A stretch of DNA of 64,000 nt from Tethya wilhelma (Eukaryota > Porifera > Demospongiae > Tethyida > Tethyidae), in the NCBI GenBank assembly GCA_964030475.1, contig CAXIPT010000001.1, forward strand, positions 10,969,593-11,033,592, written 5' to 3'. The notes beneath the pieces were generated by a model. It was not told the origin of the DNA and made no database searches. It was given only the letters and a program-made list of their open reading frames with translations. A program made the position numbers and the translations under genes. Shown one piece after another: positions 44,645-57,500 of this stretch (position 1 is the stretch's first letter; every line of letters starts with the position of its first letter).

Positions 44645-45508
44645 ATGGAAAAAGTAAGTTTCTGCATTGATGTAAGCTGTAATATCCACGCTTCAGCTTG
44701 ATATATACTGATTATTTTGGCTAGTTAGTACAATTTTTACTAAATTATTGCTGTGACAGTCTCAGAGCCTATCCAGACCCTTTACACGCGCGCTAAAACT
44801 ACGCGCGGAGTTTTAGCGCGCGTGTAAAGGGTCTGGATACTCCAGACTATGGCCATAATATTATTATGTACATAATTTGTGCATGATGCCTTCTCAATGG
44901 AAGGGGTGGTGGGCCAAGTGGCAAATCCCATATGAGAATGTTAAACAAGTATATTTCAATATTTAAATTGCCTGAAAGATGGATGTTTCCACTGTCTCTA
45001 GTCAAATATATTTGCAGTTTAACTTTCACGGATGAGCTGTGCGAGCCGATACATATATTTACAGTACTGAAAATTTCACACATAAAAACTTTCGCGGATG
45101 GGTCATGTTTTGTGAAAACCGCAAAAATTTAACCCCACAAAACTTTCCGGCTGTACGGTAATAGCAATAAATCTTTCGTATGACAGAGCTGGTGATAGCC
45201 AGAGATTTTTCAGGGTCCTTGTCAGTCATGTAACTTGCCAACTAGTACAGTGTTGGTACTCTGACTGTATCTTTGCAGTTAATATACAAATAATCAGATA
45301 ATTGTTAGTAACCCAATAGGTTGTAGATCTTCTATGTAGCCTCAGACATCCAGAGTTGCTCAATGTCCTCTGCTAGGCTCACTGTTTGTACCAGTAGATA
45401 ATCATGTGCGAGTATGCATTGTATTGCTAGGGTGCCAAGGGTTAAGCACCTTTCGTGCTCATTAAGCCTCAGCGCGTGCGTAGCACGTGCAGAGGGTTAC
45501 GGTAGTCG

Positions 45509-45540
<32 letters not shown>

Positions 45541-48500
45541 CTGTTACTGGATAATCTGAAGAACGGCAGCTCAAGAGTCAAAATAGAAGGTACTTACGTT
45601 CATAAATCGAAGTTATCTTGAAATTTTTTGTTTGGCATCATGCAAAAAAACTGTAGTTTCTGAGATCTGACACTTTTGTGCTTCTCTGAGCGCTTTTTAG
45701 CTTCTTAGCTTCGAGACCACACCCATCACGTATAGTGTGCGTTATCTAGGAATGCAGTAAAGCATAGACTGCATTGTGCTTGCCTCAGTTGGCTTATAGG
45801 CTGTCTCACTTGTCTTCTGCTTGGACAGGTAAATAACTGAGCTATACACTTGGTTGTGTGTGTTTTGTCTGTGCCAGATCACCACTGTACTCCTTACTTA
45901 GCACCGGATTCCTGGGTCACTGTGTAAGACATCATTTGGTCATCACAGTTTTACCAGAATTCACTGGCTAAACTGAGAATAATGACTTGGCTGGCCAAAG
46001 CTCACTATATAAATCCATATTTTATGTTGGAGTTCAAGATTGACCAGGTGGCTGGGCCTTGTTGTATTAGTGGTCTCAGTACTCAGTGCCCGATCACATT
46101 CATGACTTTGTATAGTTTTGATCTAGTTTGCGCTGAGGCTTATGCACCGTAGGTGCTTTCATTGATTAATGTTGTACATACGCATGCACATCTACAAGTA
46201 CGGTAATTGATAATTAGTTTTGTTCTGCTCTTAGGAATCTATGCCAGTATGTTTACTTGTACAAGTCTCTTATAGACTATAGTGTATGAAGATTCCCGTG
46301 CCACATTATAGATGCTTTTTACTCTGTATAAATACATTGTAGGATGAAGTTGTACAAGAAGGGTTTCTAGTGAAATCTCCTCACAATGTGAAATATTTAC
46401 ATATTTTCAAGGTTAGTGAACAAAATACAAGTATAATCTACACTGTACCTTATATTTATATTACTGCTTTTTCTGTTTCATTTTTAAGAAATGGCAACGG
46501 CATTATTTTCAGTTGGATAAGAGAGGAAACCTGTGTATCTATGATAATGAGAAGGTACAGTATTTGTATACAATAGTCAAAGACTACAATTTTTCAAACT
46601 TTTATGATTTACTGTTGTTGCTGTAGCAGAACATTTATCCAAAGAGTTCAATACATGACACAAGTGTAGTAAGTAAGGCAGATAAAGGGCTACTGACTTG
46701 TGTACATGCAAGCAGTAGTACAATAATTAAATGACTGGCTCAGACATATACTACACATGTCTAGATCATGTGGCATGGCTTTGAAGTTTTGCCCTCAGAG
46801 AAGTACCAAAGCCTCTATTCTCAGCAACTACACAGTTTTGGACAACAAAAAAATTAATCTAAAACATTATTTAGATTCATTAATTTTGTCACTAGAGCTG
46901 CCTTTCTAGAGACAGTCTGATAGACACACTTTGCACATACCTACATGCTATGCCTGCTAAGTCCCAGTAAACTAACATAGATATTCAACTACTATAGTAC
47001 CAAGCCTACATGGCCATATATCCCCTCGAGCATTTGTACCACCAATTCCTTTAAGCTGAAGACCTCAGAATATGTATATGTTAAGAAAGGCAATTATTGC
47101 CATCCAAATAGTCTTCTAAAAGTCATCAGTGGAGTTGTCCACAGATGAACTCTGGAGAATACCTGTTACAACAAATATTTTGAGCTGTAACTTTGTACAA
47201 AATCATGAGTATTGATTGCTACGATCTTACTACGACCTCATTCCTGAAAATGAGTGGGTTGTCATGAATGGTCATTGCTCAATCCTTGAACAGTGCTAGG
47301 TTTGGATATTGACTCCATTGTATCCGAATTTTTTGTACATAGTTATTTTAATGTCTTATAGCGTTTTGTAAAAGCAATTAAAGTTTAATTTTGTATCATA
47401 ATTTTCTTTATTTAAGACTGCTAAACAGACTGGTGTTTTCCATCTCTATGAATGCTCTTGTATGTTTGATGGGAAAACTAAAGGCATTCAGCTCTCATAT
47501 CTTATTGGACTAGAGTTTTCCAGTGGGTGTGTTTACCTCAAAGCTGATTCTGTTAAGAATTTCAATGAGTGGATAGCTGTAAGTTATTGAACCTCTTGTA
47601 CTTACCAGTACTTTGGTTATGTGTATGTGCAACCTTTAGTGGCGTGTTTAAGGGTGTGCTCCGGGTGCTCGAGTACCCCCCTGGCTCCCCAGATAATCGC
47701 TTAGAAGTAGCCCTCCAGAGTAGCGCTATTCAATGAATTAATCAATGAAATGAGTAAAATCTGAGCTAGCAACGCTTCAAAATCACTTTTAAGGCTATAA
47801 GGAAAGAAAAGAAGGCAAAAAATAGCAGAGTACGGTAGCAAAGCGATTATAGATTGTGCGTCGAATTGTGCAATTTTGGTCACGTGACCAAAAGTGGGTG
47901 TGGCTACCCCATAAGCTAAGTCCTAGACATCCCACTGACCTTAACCTTATTTTTTATACCGAATACTATATGAGTAGACTGCTGAATTTTCCGTAATAAA
48001 CACTCATATTATTTTGCACAAGTACATTAACCAGCAACTATAACAAACTGTCATGTAGCTACAAAATGTAACCCATGAAGTATTTTTGACACAAAATTTT
48101 TGCAATTTGCGGCAAAGTGGGAGTTTTCGTGCATCAAAATCCATCGACTGAGTTCATGCCATGAACTTGTTAGTTTTTGTGGAGTAATTAATACTTACAG
48201 CGGTACGAATGGCTTTTGTCCAAACTCTCACATTTGACTTTAGAAGTGTACGGTATGTACCACTTATTCACCTGAATATTTTTAATTATGCTCAAATCTC
48301 TAGAGGCTACACTTCATTAGCAGTTAAATACTTTTATTGATTTAATATGGAGTAGTCATAATAGGGATTGAATTTAGCAAGGGGAGTAAGTTATTGTAGC
48401 CAGCTCCTGAGATTTGTGCTTTACTTAGTATAAGTAGAGCCTACACAATGATTAGTTCGTATACACTCAAGGGCAAAATCAAATGTGATTCATAGAATAA

Positions 48501-51500
48501 TGAAAGCACTGCTGGTGCACAAGCCTCGGCACATTCAACTTGCTAGTTACTACTTATTATACGTATGACCTCAGTGAATCAAGAAAACTAATAGGCCACC
48601 ATCATATAAATGGTTATACTGATGCTGCCCGGCTCTCAGTGATGAAACCGCACAGCTGAGCACAAGACTGTGGCACAGACTGAATGCTTAGCTGCATGTT
48701 GTCAGCTAGCTACTAAGCATATTACAAAGTTTAGCTGGGCTACCTAAACCAGTCTATGCCTGAGCTTGATAATTAGTAACCCACCGAGCAGTAGATAATC
48801 TAGCTCGGTGGATGCAGGCTGGCATGCAGCTGAGCTAGCTAGCCACACAGAAAAATCTATCCATGCCAAATTATACATCTACAAGTGAAAAAAACATTGG
48901 AAATGTAATGAGACATAGGAATGGCCAAATCGTAAAAAAGAAAGCAAACAAGATGGAATAGCTATNTGTCAAAATTGGACTGAAAGCAGATACGAGCCTC
49001 TAAGCTTGAAAACAAAGCAAGAACCTGTGTGCTGTACTACAGAGAGTGTTTTCACAGTCAACTTAGCCTAGTAATGCTGTCAATCACCATGCATATGCTT
49101 GTGGGGTGTTTTTTTACCGTTTGTATCGACCTTGCTGCTAATAAATTTCTTTTTTAGCCAACTTTTTTTACTTTGCTGTTACTCTACAATAAAATGTTGT
49201 CCAAGTGCTCCATTGATAGCACTTAGTCTTGCCTTCGAGCCAACAAAAAGAATTCAGAATGACTATAGCACTAAATCCTTCTTGCTCAGAACACTGACTT
49301 TACTTTCAACATTACATAATCCAGCTGAAAATGGAAACGGATATGAATACTTTCAAACTGCCGTTTGGTGTCTTATTATGCATGTTTGTACGTCGGTTTA
49401 CTGTGAAACCGAAACAGAATGGGAACATTTTTTGAGAGCTAGTGTAGCTACCGTAAACGTGGAAATATTGGCAGGCATTTAATTTGCCGATTTTGCTCAG
49501 ACCACTTCCCACAAAAATATTGGCGGTTTTAAATTTGGCATTTTCCTCCCTTGTGCAATGTATTGCAATAGGGCGAAAAACAGTTTGCACGCATTTAATT
49601 TGGCAGTTTTTGCGCCGACCGCCAAACTGCCAAATTTAATGTACCGCCAATATTTCCACGTTTACGGTATTATGATACCATTGTCCCATATGTGCATAGT
49701 GGGAAATTTTGTGATGGAGAAAATTTTTGCATCCTCATCAATAGAAATTTGTGAGGAATTTTTCATACATTACGACTCAGTAATAACCTGGAGTAATATA
49801 CAGTATTCCATGTTAAGATCCATTTTTGCTCTTCTTGTCACAATACATTTTCCTGGCAGCTCATTTTGCAGGTTTTATAAATTTGCTAGGCTGCTTTCCA
49901 GCTTCTATTGTCCAACCAACATTAACTTTTACGCATGCACTTGCTCCAAAGTGGTGACCCAGGTGGATATGAAAGTGAAAATCTGTGGTAAAATTATGTG
50001 GTTAACCACAGTATTTCACTAGCGTTATTCCGCTGTGTCTCGCCACTTACCATGCATTGCCACATTTTACCGCCAGTAAACCACCGAGAAAACTAGCTTT
50101 AAGTTGCTAACACCTTTGTAAGGAGCACAGACATGGTTACTTACAGCGTACACAAAGTGCCTGAGCTACACAAGACTAGCAGAGCTCTGACTCTTGAGCT
50201 GACACAGCAAATGGGTGGAGTCAATTTTAGCCTTCTGGTAGCATTTGTAAGTATGATTAGCTTTTTTTTCTCTGTCAAAGACTCTATTTTTAGACTATGG
50301 TAAGCCAAAATAAGCTTTTTCAATCGTACAATTTAAGAAATAAGCACTGTTGTAGCAGTGTATCTAGCTAAAATAATTTCTGTATGTCTGCAGGTGAATC
50401 GGCAAGCCTACATGTAGCAAACATGGCTTGAATCCAGGCTAGAAGAGCTATGTAGCTCAGTCTTGTCTTTTACCACCACAAAAGCTGTGAAATAATTGCC
50501 GTGAACCATGGTTTCACTCCAAAAACTGGGCTTGCACAAAGAACACACAACGTGGGTATTTGGCTGTTTTGTGCGCAAAACTACAGTAATTAAGCATTAA
50601 TCCGCACAACCAGGGATTTGCGCTTACCATTTTTCACTCGGCGATTTGTATGTTTGTGCATATTGAAAAATGTCATGGGAAATTCTTACATATATCCTCA
50701 AAGTGTTTTTTCTTTTCTCTATTGAATTATATATACGTATATATGTCTAATTTATTGTGATGCTTGCACAACATAAGATACATAACTTTATCAAAATGAT
50801 GTGTTTTTTGTTTGTGTTGTGTAGATTAGAATAAGGATAGCTATATAGTACATATTTTTGATGTCAACAATTCGCCTGATACAATTATTATCAATATACT
50901 TGTTAGGCTGAAAGTATTAAAGGAGCAATCGATTTATTTGAATGTACTGGTGTTCGATTAGTAGAAGGAAAGAAAGGATTCTACTTTGACATTGAGGTAA
51001 ATTAATTGTTAATACATGCTTAGACTCTAAATTGGCTATGTATTTTGCTGCTTGGTTTCCAATTTAGTCTTTGACTATCATTTAAATCCCGTTGCTATAT
51101 TGTTGCTACATATTTTATAAGCCGTAATGCCCTAATCACAGGGAATTATACATTGCTACAGGGCACGCACTAATTGATCTAATATGCAAATGAGTTCCAT
51201 AACTCACAAAGTACAGAGTATCAATGACAAAATACTATTAGCAGGAAAAAAGATTTGTGTATGTCTTTCTTGAGTCCCAGTGACCATTACAAACCTCAGT
51301 TTGTACCAAAAAACACTAGGTGCTGTCACTGATGATTGCTGCTCTAGCTGCCAGTGCTTTAGCCTGCCCTTTCATTTTCTTGTCCTTGAGTCCCAGAGAC
51401 CATTACAAACCTCAGTTTGTACCGAAAAACACTAGGCACTGTCATTACTGCTCTAGCTGCCAGTGCTTTAGCTCACCATTTCATTTTCTTGTCCTCGAGG

Positions 51501-54500
51501 CCTCAGTTCTAGCTAGCTAGATAGCTACCTGTGAACAACCACTTAGAGAGTCCGTGAAGCAAACACTTTTGAAGAAGCTAAACTTTAAGAACGTTCTACA
51601 GCACCAAGAGTATCCGATACAGCCTCGCCAAGGTTCATATGGCCGTCCCTAGTTCAGTATTGTGCCTCTATTTACTTCTGCAGCTGCATCAAATTACATT
51701 CGTGCACATGCTCCAATAATTAATTTGTGCGTTGCCTTCAGCTCACATGTACTCTATTTTTAGTAACTACCACGCCCCCTTTGAATTTTGATGGTTTACT
51801 GATGCATGCCCTCTTCTTTAGTTTATTAGCCCTTGGTAGTATACACACAAAATAATTACATTACTAATTAACTAATATGTTTGTTCCAAAGTTTAGATGA
51901 ATCTATTTCTGTTTTCAAATGCACACTTACATGTAGGTTCCCGGTCGTGTTTTCAACTTAAAAGCAGAAAGTGATGCCATCCGAACTGATTGGGTTGCTG
52001 TAATTAACCACACTCTAGAACTAATTGCAGATATCAAGGTAACTCATCTACCGTATTACCCAGTTTAATGCCCAGGTATTTACTTACTTACTTCAGTTGC
52101 GGACCCAGTGCTTAATTAAGACTAAAAGTGAAATTCTTTGTACGGATTGCCTTGTCCTTTTAGGCAAGCCAGCTAATACTAGTATGACAGTAAATTATCC
52201 AACAGCCCACTCCTTTGGAGCTCCGTGTATTTCTGTGATTTTGTATGCTTTTCTTGCTAGACCATCATCTCTTCCAATATTATGATGAGGTAGGCATTAG
52301 TACTGAACTGGCTAAGTGATACAATATACTTATCTATATTTCACTCTTTACCTGTCATAATGTGTATAAAGTTTTAATAGTATAATGGTATAGTTAGTAA
52401 GTTCTAAGAGGTATAACATGTAGCTATGTAACGTTCATTTCCCCTTGCAAGCTCGTATTTACAATGTGTACAATTCATTATTAAACATGCAGGGATCAGC
52501 ACTTCCCAAACAAACAGGTGTTGATGTTACTTCTGAAGTACCTCTGGTCAGCAAAGCTCAAGGCAGTACAGAGAATGTTGTTGACTCTGAAAGAATTTCA
52601 TCATTATCAGGGTTAGTTTGTATGCAATATGAACCCTAATTGTAAGTATAGAGTATGCAGACAGATTTTGAGACTATAGACAAGTAAAGCAGCTTATTGT
52701 TAGCTTCTGTGTGCAATTTAATGGTACTGGGGCCATATTTCTTCCTTTTTATACTCTTTCTACGCTGTAGTTCTTCATCTTCAGTTGGACTATCAAGAGA
52801 AGATCACAAGGATAGTGTAGTCCAACTACTGGAAGCTGAGGTATGTATGGTGGTTGTTGTTTTTGTAGCTATTAGTCCTTTGTGTGGGTGGGGTGGGGGT
52901 GTGTGCAGCATGTACAAAATGTTAGGCTAGTAGTTATGTCTATCTGAGAGTGTTTTCATATCTGGATAACAACAGCTCCAGGGGCAAAAAAGAAGCTACC
53001 TACATTCCTATGCTGATGTGATGTGAACCATCACCTTTACTGTTTACTTTTCTCATTTTTATGAAATTTTTACTACTTGTATAAATTGTTCTGACGAAAA
53101 AGCAGCAAAACGAGTCGAAAAGGATGTACTACGGATGAAACAAACTCTCACTATATGTAGTTAAAGTTCAATGCCTTTTGTTTGTCTGGAAATTGCATTC
53201 AAGTAAATCAGATCAGCAAAATTGCATTCAAGTAAATCAAATAGGAAGTACGGAAGGAAGAACAAAATTGCACTGTTGTGGCTTTTCATCAACGCTCTCT
53301 CCAAAGTTCTTTAGAAACTAGTTTTCCAGCAAAGAGTCTAAGGGAGGCTATGAAGGCTTAGCTTTCTTTCTCTGAAAGTTTATAAACACAAACATTTTGT
53401 ATTGTATCAATTGGACAGTCAGACCATTCCTACTATACATACTACCGTACATATGGTTCTAGTTAGAAACATTCATTTACATATAATAATGTACATCTCA
53501 TAGCAGCTATTACAAATTAAAACCTTGTACGTATAGGTTGAGGCATTACGGAACAAGATCAGTAATCTGGAAGCAGAGTTGAAGTCAAGCACCTCTACCA
53601 ATAGACAAGTACAACAGCAATTAATGGAAATGAAAGCATCCCAAACTAGCAATGAGCAAACACTTAAGCAAGACAAAGAACTTTTATTATCTCAGGTATG
53701 TACCCAAATTATTGTAGCATAGAACTATACAAGCTTCCTGACATGAGAAGTAATTTAGAGGTGGTTAAAAAAAACTCTTTTACAGTTTACTGGTTAGTTA
53801 GTGCACAAGTTTCACTTCCCAGTTCTCTTGTAGGCTGAGAATAATAACTTAATTATATACCTACGCAGAAGTGCTGATCCATCATTAATCTGTTTTCTTT
53901 TTATTTTTCTTTTACTACAATAGATTTGACAAAGCTTTTCATGTCACAGAGCTAAGCAAGAATCAAGCTAACTGCATAGCCTCACTAACTGTGCTAGCTA
54001 TGCTGTGCTATTAGACTCTCCTGTGTTTTTTTTACACTGCCAGAACCTTCACTATTAATGTAAGAAGAAGCTTTTTTTAAGTCAGGCAATCAAGCTTTCA
54101 GAAGTGATGCTATTGCTTTATAGCCTAAGTACCCCTGCACCTACGTAGCAAGTTTCAAGCTTATTTCATGAAGGGCTCTGAACAAACCATTCTAAATGTT
54201 TTTATCAGGATCACGCTAGTGCATATTAGAATATTCAAATTAGTCTATTTTGCCAAATTGCATGTAAGGAGCTATAAAGTGAGTATGGGTATACATGTAT
54301 ATCAGCAAAGACTTGGTAGCAATTTAAATTTTTGTGAAGCACACCAGGCCTGCAGACTTGGAATATACAAAGCTAAACAGATAAATCACAACATATAACT
54401 TCTGGCATGTACCCATACTTCTAGTAGCTACCAGCTCACATCCTATTGTCCAATTAAGTAGTAATTGACGAGATGAGTTACTAAAATGGTCTGCAAATAA

Positions 54501-57500
54501 ACGGATTAAGTATATATGCTTTATTTTCATTTAAAATACTGAAACAACAGACCTACTGTAGTAACCTGGTATACAGATTCTTTTGTCGCAATTACTTTGA
54601 AAATTGTGTTATAGAGCTTCTTTGTAATGCTACCTACAATCACCAATTTCAGCTGGATTTACTACACCAAATTGCAAATTCATTCACGTGACTTGAGACC
54701 TGGTGGCACCACGATAATTCATATGCTTGGTCGCCATTTTGTTCAACTTCCAGTTGAATGGAAATTAAGGATTAATTAAGGATGTGTTCATGTAGACTGC
54801 AGGTATATCTATAGTAGTACCTAAATTGCTGAAGCTTGCTAACATGAGCTGCATGTTCTGGTTGATTTTTTCTGATGAGTATATAGGGGGTTAGGCAGTT
54901 CAAATGCTATTTTTGCAACTTAAACAACCGATGTACTTTACATTTTAATATTGCTAAAAATGTTTGTGTGCATGTACATCATTGTTTGGCTATACAGTAG
55001 CCCTCAATATAAAGTTCCCATTCTGTTCATGTATGGAAAAATGATGTGCAAACATGCAAAATAAAATGCTAAATTAGTGTTCAAATTATTCATAGCTGTT
55101 TCCGTTTTACGTGGATTACGTAATGTTTAAACGCTGAATTAGCATGCTGACAAAGCAGCACATGGCTCTAGCTTTTCTTGGCATCGTTGTACTGGCTTGA
55201 AGACAAGTCTAAGCACTAGAAATGTAGCATTTGAACACCATTTTGTTGCAGAGCAACAGCACAGGGCAAAAGGTAGGTTCACAAACAAATTTAGCAGCTC
55301 GGCAAGAAACAGCAAGTAAGACCCAAGCAGAGCAATTGGCAGCCTTACTAGGCTAAGTTGACTGTGAAAGGTCTCTCTGTTGTTGATATAAAATCTTTTG
55401 GAACGGGTTTCTTGCTGATTTTTTAAGCTTAGAGCCTCGTAGCTGCTTCAATCCAAGTTTTGACGTGCGATTTGCCCATATTTCTGCTACGTTGAAACGC
55501 CGTTTTTCATTTCAGGACTGAGAGATAATGAGAATTAGACATGATAATGTAACATGTAAACAGAAGCATTGGCACGGACATTCTACACAAACAGAACGGG
55601 AACTTTATATTGAAGGCTACTGTACATTAAATTCTTTCAGATTGAGCAGCTTATGAAGTCAAAAATAGAAGTAGAAACAGTCAATGATAGTGTGGTGGCA
55701 CAATTGAATGAACAGGAGACAAGAAGCCTGGTCAGTGTAAATTTCATGTAGTGTATAGTAGTAGTAATTATTTGTTTCAACTGGATGGTTAATTGTATCT
55801 ACACAAGTTACCAGATAATATTAATAATGTACATTGAGCAGCACTCAAATTTTTCAGAAAGCAGGCATATATGTATGTATATGTGTGGCACCTTGTGGAA
55901 GTTATTCCATGTGATTTAAGTTGTCTGCCACAGAGCTAGTTAATACTTTTTGCATTGCAGTAATTTTGCTATGTATATATAGGAATTGGAAGAGGAAATC
56001 TTTGCATTAAGGCAGGAGTTGGAAGAATCGCAGAATAATGTGTCTACATTAGAAGAAGAGCTTGCTGACACCCATGTATGTGCAGTACTTTAATATAAGT
56101 GGATGTATTGTTTATTGCTCGAGTGACAATGTGAAAAGAGAAGCCTATGCAAATCTAACTTGTTTCATGACAGTATTTCATTGGTACAGTAGCTATAGGT
56201 GCTTTCATATCTCAACTGTTTAATTTTGAGTCAAGTTTTGGGCTACATCTGGCAAAGTTGATTGCCAGTAACTGTTCTGTCAGCTTAACGTATAACTATA
56301 ATTCTTTACGCAACACAGCTAAGACTTGGTAGCAAGAGTATATGATAAGCATGGGGAGAGATCTAGAGTATCAATCCGCCCTATAGTACTGTGTTACAAC
56401 TGTTTGACGGGTTCGCAACCTTTATCATGTTATATGCATTAGCTTGCAGCATGGCTTCATACTTGTATTTTAAGAGGGAGGCTGTAATTATCAATATGTG
56501 TATGAATGTAACATTATAAAGGTCGTGAGCCCATCAAACAGATGTAGCACTATACCATAGGGCCGTTCAATACTCTCCCTATGCTTATTAAATTGTACTC
56601 TTGTTGGTAGCTATCTAAATATACATAGCAGTAAGGTACTTTGATCTTAACATTTTTTCTTGAATTTTAGCACAAATTACATGAGATAGAGAATGATGCA
56701 CGTAAGTTGAAGAAATCTCTGGAAGAAAAAACAAGCAGTGAGCCACTGACACCAAGTGATATTCGACGTATTGGTGATATTACACAGTTTTATCAAGCTA
56801 AACTTGATTCAAGTGTTGTTTCTGCAGAATTCCAACTGCAGGTATAAAATGCACATGAATTCACAGTAATTTCTGTTCAATGATATTCTTGACAACTTTT
56901 GTGTGATATAAATTTTCCTCGGTAGTACTACATGTATATAAATTTACATGCTAAGCTTGGTTTTAATTTATTTTTGAAATTTACATGTATGCATGTTCAT
57001 GGAAAAGACTCTTTTAATAGTGGAATATCACAAAACATACTCAGTCTAATGCTTCCTCAATCTATTTTTCATTATTTTAGCTTCTCTTTCTGCATGGAAA
57101 GTCAATAAGAAATCTTTGATAATTATAGTTATACATGTATAAGCATCACATTGCTAATCCATTATGTTCTATGTATTAATTGTGTTCATTTTTTATAGGA
57201 GAGTCATCTAGTAGAGGAACTGAGACAAGAACTGATGTCACTCAAAAATGAAAAAGATCAACTCAAAGAAAAATTAGTTGCATTGGAAGTGGAGGTCAGC
57301 TCTAACCAGGGTCAAGTTGTTGCTATGAATCAAGTAGTTGCAGAACCCAATCTTGATGATACTCATGTTGATATATCCATGAATGAAGAGAGATTAAAGT
57401 GGCAAATGGAAATGGAAAACTTGCGAAAAGTATTTGAAGAAGAATTAGATACTCTAAAGAAAACTCATGCTGCAGAAAAGCTAGAACTAAGTAGCACTAT

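Noticed and set aside
49099..50022. Two frames of 127 and 154 aa in intron 4 of the PH gene
   Set aside because: They overlap the 49449-49671 MITE and AT-rich DNA; the peptides look like translated repeat sequence and show no domain. They also do not supply the missing PH half.
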